NCBI RefSeq assembly: GCF_001592825.1
Contig: NZ_LTZG01000021.1
Span: forward strand, 248,001-312,000
Direction: 5' to 3'
DNA: 64,000 nucleotides
Source: Planococcus maritimus
GTDB taxonomy: Bacteria > Bacillota > Bacilli > Bacillales_A > Planococcaceae
Position 1 is the stretch's first letter. Each line of letters begins with the position of its first letter. The notes beneath the pieces are model-generated. The model saw nothing but the letters and a program-made list of their open reading frames with translations, did no database searches and was not told the DNA's origin. Below, in pieces: positions 20,701 through 28,684 of the stretch. A program made the translations under genes and the position numbers.

Positions 20701-20801
20701 GCCGCACCTGCGCCTTGTTCAGTGAGAACTGCGAACAATTCTTCAAGGCGAATCGTGCTTTGGAGCGGATCAGCCGCCGTCACGATATGCGGATAGACCA
20801 T
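17748..20801 (-). CDS. dnaE: DNA polymerase III alpha subunit, DnaE type (short form)
   Basis: Second replicative polymerase of Firmicutes, which extends primers before handing over to PolC. About 1017 residues from the ATG at 20801 (GAAGG upstream), roughly 100 shorter than B. subtilis DnaE. The N-terminal PHP domain is degenerate: it begins [22 protein letters not shown] instead of the HxHSxYSLLNSA metal motif. Polymerase motifs are intact: [37 protein letters not shown], IIT and [12 protein letters not shown]. An OB-fold ([20 protein letters not shown]) ends the protein. It lies 17 bp after nrnA, with no ytrH/ytrI sporulation genes between as in B. subtilis. Confidence 0.95.
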   Translation of the reverse strand: [1017 protein letters not shown]

Positions 20802-20818
20802 TTCAACACCTTCTTTCC

Positions 20819-21760
20819 TTATGCCTTCGCGCAAATTTCCTCCAGGCGCCCGATGACCCGGTCGGCCTCATCCCAAGAATATGCAACGGCTCCAGAGGCC
20901 ATCGGGTGCCCCCCGCCTCCAAATTCTTTTGCGAGCGTATTGATAACGGGTCCTTTAGAACGCAGCCGAACCCGAATTTCAGTATCTTCTTCTATTAGGA
21001 TGACCCAAGCTCTAATGCCTTTCACATTGCCGAGAGAGCCGACCAATAATGAGGTGTCGGTTGCCGTTACGTCGAATTTCGCCAAAATATCTCGTGTGAT
21101 TTTCACAAACGCCGCACCGTTCTCATTCATTTGGAAATTTTGATACATATATCCTTGTAAATGAAGCAATTTACGATCCATTTCGTACATGCCGTTATGG
21201 AGCTGATTGCGATCAAAATCAAATTTAATCAACTCGCCGGCCACGTCGAATGTTTTCTGGGTAGTACTCGGAAACAAGAAACGCCCAGTATCGCCAATTA
21301 TTCCAGCATAGAGCAGTCTTGCCCCTTTATCGGGCATGGTCCAATTTCCTTCCGCTTGCCCACACGCAAACAATTCGTAAATCATTTCAGAAGAAGAGCT
21401 GGCTTTGGTATCAACATAACAAATATCCCCATAATTATCATCATTTGGATGATGGTCGATTTTCACCAATTTCGCTCCCTTTAGATAACGCTGATCGTCG
21501 ATGCGGTCTGTATTGGCCGTGTCTGTAACGATGACCAACGCCCCTTCAAAATCTGCGTCCTCGACTGTATCGGGAAAATCAAGGAAATCCATGGTGTAAT
21601 CATGCTCTCCCGCCGCAAGAACGCGCTTGTCCGGGAAATTATGGCTGATTATGTATTTCAAGCCGATTTGGGAACCGTATGCATCGGGGTCTGGTCGTAC
21701 ATGGCGGTGAATGATGATGGTATCGAATTGTTTAATTGTGTCGATGATTTGACTATACAT
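20819..21760 (-). CDS. nrnA: NrnA, oligoribonuclease and pAp phosphatase
   Basis: DHH/DHHA1 phosphoesterase of 313 residues, the size of B. subtilis NrnA (YtqI). The family degrades 2-5-mer nanoRNAs and 3'-phosphoadenosine 5'-phosphate. Motifs: HVRPDPDAYGSQIGL, VTDTANTDRID, KIDHHPNDDNYGD, and the DHHA1 nucleotide loop FGGGGHPMASGA. The ATG at 21760 has GGAGG 9 nt upstream; the open frame extends further to 21838 but without homology. It is head of the nrnA-dnaE operon and divergent from ytpI, with 93 bp between starts. Confidence 0.96.
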   Translation of the reverse strand: MYSQIIDTIKQFDTIIIHRHVRPDPDAYGSQIGLKYIISHNFPDKRVLAAGEHDYTMDFLDFPDTVEDADFEGALVIVTDTANTDRIDDQRYLKGAKLVKIDHHPNDDNYGDICYVDTKASSSSEMIYELFACGQAEGNWTMPDKGARLLYAGIIGDTGRFLFPSTTQKTFDVAGELIKFDFDRNQLHNGMYEMDRKLLHLQGYMYQNFQMNENGAAFVKITRDILAKFDVTATDTSLLVGSLGNVKGIRAWVILIEEDTEIRVRLRSKGPVINTLAKEFGGGGHPMASGAVAYSWDEADRVIGRLEEICAKA

Positions 21761-21853
21761 TGCTTTAATCCTCCAGTAGGCAGGGAAATCCATTCGCATT
21801 TTCAGATCATCCCCATTACAATGGAAATAGATTTGCATAACAGGAGGTTCCCC

Positions 21854-22153
21854 ATGCTTATATTTATATTTTTGATTATCGTTTCAGCTGTATTTTATCT
21901 TTACTATAAAACGAAACAAATCCGCACACGTCTGCCGGTGCGTAAAAACTGGTATGCTAGCCGCGCCCAAATTGCACTCGGCAGTTTTATTGCCTTTTTC
22001 GGCGTCAACCAGCTGTTTATCTTCCAAACTGCTGTCACTTATATCATCGCAGGAATCTTCATCGTCCTAGGCTTGGTGCTGATTGTTCATAATTACAAGG
22101 CCAACCGCCATTACCAGGCATTTCTAGACGAAGAAACCCGCTTGAACCCATAA
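21854..22153 (+). CDS. ytpI: YtpI-like small membrane protein
   Basis: Membrane protein of 99 residues with three predicted hydrophobic segments: MLIFIFLIIVSAVFYLYY, ALGSFIAFFGVNQLFIF and AVTYIIAGIFIVLGLVLIVH, separated by a basic loop (KTKQIRTRLPVRKNWYASR). Function unknown. Identification rests on sequence character and on the position beside nrnA and ytoI, as in B. subtilis. The start at 21854 follows AGGAGG by 7 nt; the open frame upstream overlaps nrnA and is not credible. A terminator follows at once, so it is probably monocistronic. Confidence 0.85.
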   Translation: MLIFIFLIIVSAVFYLYYKTKQIRTRLPVRKNWYASRAQIALGSFIAFFGVNQLFIFQTAVTYIIAGIFIVLGLVLIVHNYKANRHYQAFLDEETRLNP

Positions 22154-22158
22154 AACAG

Positions 22159-22187
22159 CCCCTCCCATGTGGAGAGGTTTTTTTTTG
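22159..22187 (+). terminator. Terminator after ytpI
   Basis: CCCCTCC-CATGT-GGAGAGG with one mismatch, followed by ten T. Confidence 0.8.
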
Positions 22188-22223
22188 GCGTTTTTCACTT
22201 CTTCTGTATGAAGACAGCAATCT

Positions 22224-23531
22224 TTAACGGTCGAGCAATTGGAATGTCAACATCGATTTGCCGATTACTTGCTGATCGTAAAACACTTCAACATCAACTT
22301 TTGCCGACTTTCGGCTAATGTCCAAAATTGTCGGCCGGATGATCAATGCGGCGTCCAACTGCACCGGCTTCAGGAAATAGACTGTCATGTTTTCTAGCAC
22401 GCTGTCTTTACGGTTTTTCGTCTTAAGTGCTGTCGCCGCCGCTTCTGTCAGCACCATCGTATAAGCCCCATAAGACAAAGAGCCGTACGCATTGGTCATT
22501 TGAGGCGTGACACGGAATTCAAGGCTGAGCCGGTCTTCTTGTACCAGGTTTAATTGGCTTTTGATAATATCATCGATCGTTTCGCCTTGCTGCGGCTGGC
22601 GCTGGGCTGTTTGAATCGCTTTCAACACATCTTGTCGGCTGATGATGCCCATCAAATTGTGATGGTCGTCTGTAATCGGCAATAAGTCGATGCCTTCCCA
22701 AATCATCCGGTGGCCTGCCGCTGCGACACTCGTCTGCAGTGAAACGGTAATCGGATCTTTGGTCATCACTCTGTCAATCGCTTCCGTATCAGATGCACCG
22801 ATAACGTCGCGTGAAGTGACGATTCCGACCAGCCTGCCGCTGCTGTCGACGACGGGAAATCCACCATGCGTCGTTTCGTTATTCAGTTCATTATAGCGAC
22901 TGATCGGATCCTTGACGTGCAGAAAATGTGTATTTTCAAGCGGAATCAAAATATCTTCAATGAGCAAAATCTCTTTTTTGATTAATTGATCATAAATCGC
23001 CCGGTTAATCATCGTCGCCACAGTAAATGTATCGTAACTCGTGGAGATTACCGGCAGTTCCAGTTCGTCGGCGAGCTTCTTCACTTGGTCCGAGGCGTCA
23101 AAGCCTCCGGTGACAAGAACCGCAGCTCCTGCTTGCAGGGCATACTCATGAGCTTTGTAGCGATTGCCGACAATCAGCAAATTGCCCGCTTCTGTATAGC
23201 GCATCATGTCTTCAAGCTGCATCGCACCGATGACAAATTTATTGAGCGATTTATGGAGCCCTGCCCGTCCCCCAAGCACTTGGCCATCGACGACTTTGAC
23301 GATTTCCGCATACGTCAATCGCTCGATGTTCTCTTTTTTCTTGCGCTCGATGCGAATGGTGCCGACCCGTTCGATCGTTGACACCAATCGTTTGTTTTCC
23401 GCTTCTTTAATGGCCCGGTAAGCGGTGCCTTCTGAAACTTGAAGCTCTTTGGCAATCCGGCGAACGGAGATTTTCTCCCCTACAGCCAAAGTCTCGATAT
23501 AGTCCAAAATCTGTTCGTGTTTCGTTGCCAT
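22224..23531 (-). CDS. ytoI: YtoI, HTH-DRTGG-CBS-hot-dog regulator
   Basis: 435-residue multidomain protein of unknown role. In order: GntR-like winged helix (1-60, VRRIAKELQVSEGTAYRAIKEAE), DRTGG domain (about 70-185, GAAVLVTGGFDAS), two CBS domains (about 190-310, GGFPVVDSSGRLVGIVTSRDV and DLLPITDDHHNLMGIISRQDV), and a thioesterase-like hot-dog domain (about 325-435). The arrangement suggests a DNA-binding sensor of adenine nucleotides and possibly an acyl-CoA ligand, but neither is shown. It is convergent with ytpI and ends near that gene's terminator. Confidence 0.92.
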   Translation of the reverse strand: MATKHEQILDYIETLAVGEKISVRRIAKELQVSEGTAYRAIKEAENKRLVSTIERVGTIRIERKKKENIERLTYAEIVKVVDGQVLGGRAGLHKSLNKFVIGAMQLEDMMRYTEAGNLLIVGNRYKAHEYALQAGAAVLVTGGFDASDQVKKLADELELPVISTSYDTFTVATMINRAIYDQLIKKEILLIEDILIPLENTHFLHVKDPISRYNELNNETTHGGFPVVDSSGRLVGIVTSRDVIGASDTEAIDRVMTKDPITVSLQTSVAAAGHRMIWEGIDLLPITDDHHNLMGIISRQDVLKAIQTAQRQPQQGETIDDIIKSQLNLVQEDRLSLEFRVTPQMTNAYGSLSYGAYTMVLTEAAATALKTKNRKDSVLENMTVYFLKPVQLDAALIIRPTILDISRKSAKVDVEVFYDQQVIGKSMLTFQLLDR

Positions 23532-23587
23532 GGTTTCACCATTCTTTCTGCTATCCTCTACTCCCTAGTTTATCATAATCCAAAGGG

Positions 23588-23636
23588 AAGTCGACAACAC
23601 TCCAGGAGCAGCGCGAGCGACTCTGGTCTCACCCAT
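23588..23636. repeat. Short GC-rich intergenic repeat remnant
   Basis: Between ytkL and ytoI lies CACTCCAGGAGCAGCGCGAG followed by CGACTCTGGTCTCACCC. It shares the CTCCAGGAG/GCGAGCGAC character of the element at 17.4-17.7 kb, in shortened form. Possibly a degenerate copy of the same dispersed repeat family. Confidence 0.35.
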
Positions 23637-23680
23637 CAAAAAAAAAACGGGCAAAAGGAATACTTCTCCCTTTTGCCCGT
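23637..23680 (-). terminator. Terminator after ytkL
   Basis: ACGGGCAAAAGG (23647-23658) pairs with CCTTTTGCCCGT (23669-23680); on the minus strand ten U follow. Confidence 0.88.
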
Positions 23681-23699
23681 TTGCATACGGTGTTGTTCC

Positions 23700-24380
23700 T
23701 TATAACTCGATGCTGTCTCCAGGCTCCATAATTTGGACTTCCGCCTGCTTAACTGCTTGCTTGAATTGTTCCGGGTCTTGCTTGATCGGTGGGAAAGTAT
23801 TGTAATGGATCGGCACCGCCGTCTTCGGATTGATCAGCTCGACTGCATAAGCCGCATCCTCCGGTCCCATCGTGAAGAAATCGCCGATCGGCACAAATGC
23901 CAAATCGATTGAATGGCGCTTGCCGATGATTTCCATATCGCCGAAAACTTCTGTATCCCCGGCGTGATAGACGGTCTTGCCTTCCGCTTCAAAAAGAATT
24001 CCAGCTGGCATACCGCCGTAAATGACTTCCCCCTCATCTGTTGTATAAGACGAGCTGTGGAACGCTTTTGTGTATTTCACTTTCCCGAATTCGAACTCTT
24101 TGGCACCGCCAAGGTTCATGCCGACCGCATCCAAGCCTTGCCCACTTAAATAATTCGCTAGCTCGACGGGTGCAACGACGACAGCCCCGCAGGCTTTAGC
24201 GATTTCAACGGTGTCACCGACATGGTCATTATGCGCATGCGTCAACAGGATCGCATCCGGCTTTTCTTCATTTGCAATCAGGTCTGTCAATTCGTTGCCG
24301 TTAATGAATGGATCGATGAGAATCGTTTTGCCGCCTGTGTGGATTTTCACCACCGAATGTCCGTGAAATGAAATTTTCAT
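23700..24380 (-). CDS. ytkL: YtkL, UPF0173 metal-dependent hydrolase
   Basis: Metallo-beta-lactamase-fold hydrolase, 226 residues, as in B. subtilis YtkL (227). Metal ligands are visible in [13 protein letters not shown] (HxHxDH), HAGDTEVF and [10 protein letters not shown]. Substrate unknown. The start at 24380 has GGAGGG 8 nt upstream; the longer in-frame ATG at 24470 would run over the divergent pepQ promoter region. It is monocistronic with its own terminator and divergent from pepQ. Confidence 0.93.
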   Translation of the reverse strand: MKISFHGHSVVKIHTGGKTILIDPFINGNELTDLIANEEKPDAILLTHAHNDHVGDTVEIAKACGAVVVAPVELANYLSGQGLDAVGMNLGGAKEFEFGKVKYTKAFHSSSYTTDEGEVIYGGMPAGILFEAEGKTVYHAGDTEVFGDMEIIGKRHSIDLAFVPIGDFFTMGPEDAAYAVELINPKTAVPIHYNTFPPIKQDPEQFKQAVKQAEVQIMEPGDSIEL

Positions 24381-24470
24381 ATTATCCCTCCAATAGAGTT
24401 TTGACTCTTGGCTTTCTGCTGTTTTATACCCTGAATTTTGATATGCTACACATGAAGGGGAGGAATACAT

Positions 24471-25571
24471 ATGACCAAATTAACGAATTTGCAGAGTTTT
24501 TTGAAACAGCAACAACTTGATGCGGCGCTCATTACCGATCCGCACAACGTTTTCTATTTGACCGGTTTTAACAGCGACCCAAAAGAGCGACTGCTCGCCG
24601 TCATGGTATTTGCCGATGCAGAACCGTTTTTGATTTGCCCGGCGATGGAAGCAAGTGATGCGAAAGCGGCTGGTTGGACAGGTGATATCGCAGGACACAC
24701 CGATACGCAAGACGCCATGCAAGTGCTTTACGAAACCGCAGCTGCCCGCAACCAGCCATTGAAACGCATCGCCATCGAGAAAGCACATATGATTGTCGAG
24801 CGATACGACGCCATCAATCAGTATTTCCAGTCGCCTGAGATTCACTCTATCGACGGACAAATGAACGCGATGCGCGTTATTAAAGACGCCGCCGAACTCG
24901 ACATCCTGCGCCATGCTGCATCGCTTGCAGATTACGCCATTGAAGTGGCAGCGGATGTTATGCAAGAAGGCATGACAGAAATCGAGTTGATGACGGAGAT
25001 CGAGACGGCCCTTAAAAAGCGCGGTATCACTCATATGTCATTTGACACGACCGTGCTGACGGGCCCTAAAGCCGCTTCTCCGCATGGCAAAACAGGGCAG
25101 CGCAAAATTGAACGCGGCGACCTCGTATTGATGGACCTCGGTGTTATCTATGAGGGCTATTGCTCGGACATCACCCGCACGCTCGCTTTCGGTGAACCGA
25201 GTGAGCAAGCAAAAAAAGTATACGATATCGTCAAGCGTTCAGAACAAGCGGCACTTGATGCCGTGCGTCCTGGTGTGACAGCGGCTGAGCTTGACGGCAT
25301 TGCCCGCAAAACCATTGAAGATGCAGGCTATGGCGACTATTTCACGCATCGCCTCGGACACGGACTTGGCATTTCTGTCCATGAATTCCCATCGATCCAC
25401 GGCAGCAACGATATGCCGCTTGAAGCGGGCATGGTGTTTACAATCGAACCCGGCATTTATGTCACCGACCAAGTCGGCGTGCGCATCGAAGACGATTTGG
25501 TCGTCACTGAAAACGGCTACGAAGTCCTGACCAAATACCCGAAAGAACTAACGATTATTAACCGGCAATAG
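24471..25571 (+). CDS. pepQ: Xaa-Pro peptidase (M24B)
   Basis: Pita-bread metallopeptidase, 366 residues, predicted to cleave Xaa-Pro dipeptides or amino-terminal Xaa-Pro bonds in the cytosol. The N-terminal creatinase-like domain (1-130, [15 protein letters not shown]) is followed by the catalytic domain with all five dinuclear-metal ligands: Asp in [10 protein letters not shown], Asp in CSDITRT, His in [13 protein letters not shown], Glu in FTIEPGIY and Glu in VRIEDDL. The ribosome binding site is GGGGAGG. Whether it is a dipeptidase or an aminopeptidase cannot be told from sequence, so the symbol is generic. Confidence 0.9.
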   Translation: MTKLTNLQSFLKQQQLDAALITDPHNVFYLTGFNSDPKERLLAVMVFADAEPFLICPAMEASDAKAAGWTGDIAGHTDTQDAMQVLYETAAARNQPLKRIAIEKAHMIVERYDAINQYFQSPEIHSIDGQMNAMRVIKDAAELDILRHAASLADYAIEVAADVMQEGMTEIELMTEIETALKKRGITHMSFDTTVLTGPKAASPHGKTGQRKIERGDLVLMDLGVIYEGYCSDITRTLAFGEPSEQAKKVYDIVKRSEQAALDAVRPGVTAAELDGIARKTIEDAGYGDYFTHRLGHGLGISVHEFPSIHGSNDMPLEAGMVFTIEPGIYVTDQVGVRIEDDLVVTENGYEVLTKYPKELTIINRQ

Positions 25572-25628
25572 AAAAAGAGCGGCCCCGAGAATCCATCAGA
25601 TGGATTTTCGCGGGACCGCTCTTTTTTT
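25572..25628. terminator. Bidirectional terminator between pepQ and ald
   Basis: AAAAAGAGCGG... (from 25572) pairs with ...CCGCTCTTTTTTT (to 25628), with an inner stem TCCATC/GATGGA. It serves both convergent genes. Confidence 0.88.
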
Positions 25629-25630
25629 GC

Positions 25631-26746
25631 TTATAGCAGCAATTCGTCAATCGCTTTGTATTCAAGGCCTTGATCGTCAGCTACCGCTTTGTACGTAACA
25701 TGGCCGTCCATCGTATTGACGCCTTTTTTCAATGCTTCGTTATCAAGAACTGCTTGCTTGAGTCCTTTATTGGCAATTTGCACTGCGTAAGGGACCGTCA
25801 CATTCGTCAAGCCGATTGTCGATGTGCGCGGAACGGCGCCCGGCATGTTCGCCACCGCATAGTGCACAACATCATGCTTCACATACGTCGGTGCATCGTG
25901 TGTCGTGATACGGTCGCTTGTTTCGAAAATACCGCCTTGGTCGATAGCGATATCGACTACGACAGAACCCGGCTTCATCGATTTGATCATGTCTTCCGTG
26001 ATCAATTTCGGTGCTTTCGCTCCCGGAATCAATACCGCTCCAATGACCAAATCGGATTTTTCGACTGATTGGGCGATGTTCAACGGGTTCGAAATCAATG
26101 TTTGCACATCTTTGCCGAATAAGTCATCCAATTGGCGCAAGCGCTCTGGATTCAAATCGAGGATGGTCACATCAGCGCCCATTCCAATCGCCACTTTGGC
26201 AGCGTTCGTACCGGCGACGCCTCCGCCAACCACCGTTACTTTCCCGCGGGAAACGCCTGGGATGCCACCGAGCAAGATACCGCCGCCACCATGGATTTTC
26301 TCAAGGAACTGCGCACCGATCTGCGTCGACATGCGGCCTGCTACTTCACTCATCGGTGTCAGAAGCGGCAAGGAATTGTTCGGAAGCTGAACCGTTTCAT
26401 ATGCGACACCGGTCACTTTCGATTCGATCAATGCATTCGTCAATTCCACTTCCGGTGCCAAGTGCAAATAAGTGAAGAGGACTTGGCCTTCACGGAAGTG
26501 CTTGTACTCGCTCGCTACCGGCTCTTTCACTTTCATGACCATGTCCTGTGCCCAAGCTTGATCAGCGTCGGCAACAATGACAGCGCCTGCCGCTTCGTAA
26601 TCAGTGTCGGTAAAGCCTGACCCGAGCCCTGCGCCGGATTGAATGAAAACTTCATGGCCGAAAAGTGCCAAGTTCACTACTCCCGCCGGTGTCATTGCTA
26701 CACGGTTTTCGTTGTTCTTCACTTCAGTAGGTACCCCAATGCGCAT
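25631..26746 (-). CDS. ald: Alanine dehydrogenase
   Basis: NAD-dependent L-alanine dehydrogenase, 371 residues; converts alanine to pyruvate and ammonia for use as carbon and nitrogen source. Start [20 protein letters not shown] is the family signature. Also seen: [25 protein letters not shown], and the Rossmann loop [20 protein letters not shown]. The ATG at 26746 follows GGAGGG; an in-frame ATG at 26761 is closer to it. It is monocistronic and transcribed away from usp, with a near-consensus cre in the shared upstream region. Confidence 0.97.
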   Translation of the reverse strand: MRIGVPTEVKNNENRVAMTPAGVVNLALFGHEVFIQSGAGLGSGFTDTDYEAAGAVIVADADQAWAQDMVMKVKEPVASEYKHFREGQVLFTYLHLAPEVELTNALIESKVTGVAYETVQLPNNSLPLLTPMSEVAGRMSTQIGAQFLEKIHGGGGILLGGIPGVSRGKVTVVGGGVAGTNAAKVAIGMGADVTILDLNPERLRQLDDLFGKDVQTLISNPLNIAQSVEKSDLVIGAVLIPGAKAPKLITEDMIKSMKPGSVVVDIAIDQGGIFETSDRITTHDAPTYVKHDVVHYAVANMPGAVPRTSTIGLTNVTVPYAVQIANKGLKQAVLDNEALKKGVNTMDGHVTYKAVADDQGLEYKAIDELLL

Positions 26747-26897
26747 TACAAAACCCTCCAATATATTGTGTCTGGAATAATAAAATAAATGAAACTAAAA
26801 GCATTTGAAACCACATCCATTCTAACAGATTCCATTTCATATTGCTCCATTAATTTGTCTTTTAAAAAGATAATTTTTTATAGTCCCAAGCACGGAA

Positions 26898-26911
26898 TAC
26901 AAGCGCTTACA
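26898..26911. promoter_or_regulatory. cre-like site between ald and usp
   Basis: Reverse strand TGTAAGCGCTTGTA matches TGWAARCGYTWNCW at 13 of 14 positions. It lies about 150 bp upstream of both start codons, so CcpA could act on either promoter. Confidence 0.5.
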
Positions 26912-26912
26912 A

Positions 26913-27044
26913 AAGGAGGAAATGATATACCGGTATATTAAAAGAAAAAGAGTTGTCAAATAATTTAGATAATCTACTTCTCAAAGGAGGAACAATTTGC
27001 CTATGTACCGAAAGATATAGTATAGACAAAGGAGGAATGTAGAG
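26913..27044 (+). promoter_or_regulatory. usp leader with three Shine-Dalgarno copies
   Basis: AAAGGAGGAA occurs three times before the usp start (near 26913, 26983 and 27030). The second can start a seven-codon frame (TTG CCT ATG TAC CGA AAG ATA TAG), the first a 13-codon one at a spacing too short to be good. Only the third serves usp. I could not settle on the promoter. Confidence 0.45.
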
Positions 27045-27545
27045 ATGACATTAAAGTATGATCACATCCTGGTAGCTGTCGATGGATCGAAAGAAGCGGA
27101 ATGGGCGTTCAAGAAATCCATCGGCATCGCCACCAGAAACCACGCGACCTTGAACCTGGTAAACGTAATCGACACCCGTTCATTCGCTGCCATTGAAGCA
27201 TATGACCGCTCAATCGCGGACCGTGCCCAAAAATTCGCTGAAGATTTGCTGGGGGATTACAAAAAAGAAGCCGAAGCAGGCGGTGTTGAAAACGTCAATA
27301 TCGTGGTCGATTACGGCTCGCCTAAAACGATGATCCCACGCGAACTGGCTAAGAGAGTCGAAGCCGATTTGATCATTTGCGGAGCTACCGGCTTGAATGC
27401 TGTCGAACGTTTCCTCATCGGCAGTGTTTCAGAACATATCGTTCGCTCCTCTAAATGCGATGTGCTCGTTGTTCGTACAGATGAAGCACAAAGCGATGCA
27501 CCCGACGATTATTATTCAGAAGAACGTTCCGGCAAATCGGAATAA
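27045..27545 (+). CDS. Universal stress protein (ATP-binding type)
   Basis: UspA-family protein of 166 residues. Begins KYDHILVAVDGSKEAEWAF and carries the ATP-binding pattern G-2x-G-9x-G-S in GATGLNAVERFLIGSVS. A negatively charged tail (DEAQSDAPDDYYSEERS) extends past the fold. Role in stress tolerance is generic for the family; partner unknown. It is a single gene behind an unusual leader with repeated Shine-Dalgarno sequences and ends in a 19-bp perfect hairpin shared with the convergent oxidoreductase gene. Confidence 0.92.
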   Translation: MTLKYDHILVAVDGSKEAEWAFKKSIGIATRNHATLNLVNVIDTRSFAAIEAYDRSIADRAQKFAEDLLGDYKKEAEAGGVENVNIVVDYGSPKTMIPRELAKRVEADLIICGATGLNAVERFLIGSVSEHIVRSSKCDVLVVRTDEAQSDAPDDYYSEERSGKSE

Positions 27546-27588
27546 CAGATAAAAGCACGCGGCTTGATGGCCGCGTGCTTTTATCTGT
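27545..27588. terminator. Bidirectional terminator, 19-bp perfect stem
   Basis: ACAGATAAAAGCACGCGGC (27545-27563) and its exact complement (27570-27588) enclose TTGATG. It overlaps the stop regions of both convergent genes. Confidence 0.88.
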
Positions 27589-28526
27589 CATCCTTTTACT
27601 TTGAGAACAATTTTACCTCTGGCATGATGAGATTCGCTTAACTCATGCGCATCTCGTACACCTTGTTCCGTCAGCGGATAAATATGCCCTACTTCCGGCT
27701 TTACTTCCCCGCTAACGAATAAATCGCCCAACTTTTTCAATTGCTGGCCATTCGGCTCAAGCCAATAACTGCTCGCTTCGATCCCGAGCTGTTCCGCTTT
27801 TTCTTCATCTGGCTGACCGGCTATGCTGACTAGCTTGCCGCCACGTTTTAAGACGCCATAGCTTTTGTCGAGCGTTTCGCCGCCCATCGTGTCCAACACG
27901 AAATCAAAATTCTCCAGCACTTCTGAGAAATCCTCTTCGCGATAATCGATGACGCGGTTTGCGCCAAGTGAAGTAACAAGTTCATCGTTTTTATCGCTCG
28001 CTGTTGTTGCTACGTAGCAGCCAATGCTGTTGGCAATTTGAATTGCCATGCTGCCGACGCCACCAGCTCCTGCATGTATGAGCACTTTATCGCCTTTTTT
28101 AATCTGGCCGGTCTCTACTAAACATTGCCATGCTGTCAGCCCTGTCAATGGAATTGCTGCGCCTTCTTCAAAACTCATGCTTTCAGGCATGCGTGCCAGC
28201 AAATTCTCATCGACAGGGACGAATTCTGCATAGGTTCCTTGACGCGTCGTAGCGGGACGCGCGAAAACCCGGTCGCCCGGATGATAATGCCTCACTTCAT
28301 CGCCCACTTCTTTTACGACTCCGGCGACATCCCAGCCAAGAATAATCGGGAACTCCCATGGCAGCATTTCTTTTAAATAGCCTTCTCTCAACTTCCAATC
28401 AATCGGATTGATTGAAGTCGCGTGGACTTCCACCAAAACTTGATGCGCTGAAATGGCTGGCGTTTCCACTTCCCGTTCTTTCAATTGTTCTTTTCCTCCG
28501 TACTGATCAATGACTATTGCTTTCAT
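27588..28526 (-). CDS. NADPH:quinone reductase-like oxidoreductase (MDR family)
   Basis: Medium-chain dehydrogenase/reductase of 312 residues. GroES-like N-terminal half (HATSINPIDWKLREGYLK, GWDVAGVVKEVGDEV, GDRVFARP), then a Rossmann domain with LIHAGAGGVGSMAIQIA. The structural-zinc cysteines of alcohol dehydrogenases are absent, placing it in the zinc-independent quinone-reductase/enoyl-reductase branch. Substrate unknown. The start at 28526 follows GGGAGGAG by 9 nt. It is a single gene, divergent from queC. Confidence 0.88.
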   Translation of the reverse strand: MKAIVIDQYGGKEQLKEREVETPAISAHQVLVEVHATSINPIDWKLREGYLKEMLPWEFPIILGWDVAGVVKEVGDEVRHYHPGDRVFARPATTRQGTYAEFVPVDENLLARMPESMSFEEGAAIPLTGLTAWQCLVETGQIKKGDKVLIHAGAGGVGSMAIQIANSIGCYVATTASDKNDELVTSLGANRVIDYREEDFSEVLENFDFVLDTMGGETLDKSYGVLKRGGKLVSIAGQPDEEKAEQLGIEASSYWLEPNGQQLKKLGDLFVSGEVKPEVGHIYPLTEQGVRDAHELSESHHARGKIVLKVKG

Positions 28527-28611
28527 CTGCAGCCACTCCTCCCTTTTAACCCCTGTATACCCTGACAACATTTTCGCTACACATGAAAAAACACAGGAAC
28601 TCGCCTAATTA

Positions 28612-28620
28612 TGCTATTAT
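28612..28620 (+). promoter_or_regulatory. Extended -10 promoter of queCDE
   Basis: TGC-TATTAT, an extended -10 element 18 bp upstream of the preQ1 aptamer. No convincing -35 is seen. Confidence 0.5.
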
Positions 28621-28637
28621 GGTAACTGTTTCATAAA

Positions 28638-28676
28638 AGAGGTTCGCAAACTCCCTCTCAAAAAAACTAAGGAGCT
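28638..28676 (+). ncRNA. preQ1-I riboswitch
   Basis: AGAGGTTCGCAAACTCCCTC then TCAAAAAAACTAAGGAGC: P1 is AGAGG/CCTCT, the loop and A-rich tail form the H-type pseudoknot of class I preQ1 aptamers. The tail overlaps the queC Shine-Dalgarno AAGGAG, so control is likely at translation: ligand binding hides the site. The known ligand is 7-aminomethyl-7-deazaguanine. Confidence 0.93.
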
Positions 28677-28684
28677 GTAGTTAC

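Noticed and set aside
24381-24470. Sigma-A promoter TTGACT-N18-TATACC for pepQ
   Set aside because: The -10 matches only four of six bases and a competing arrangement exists, so it is not listed as a feature.
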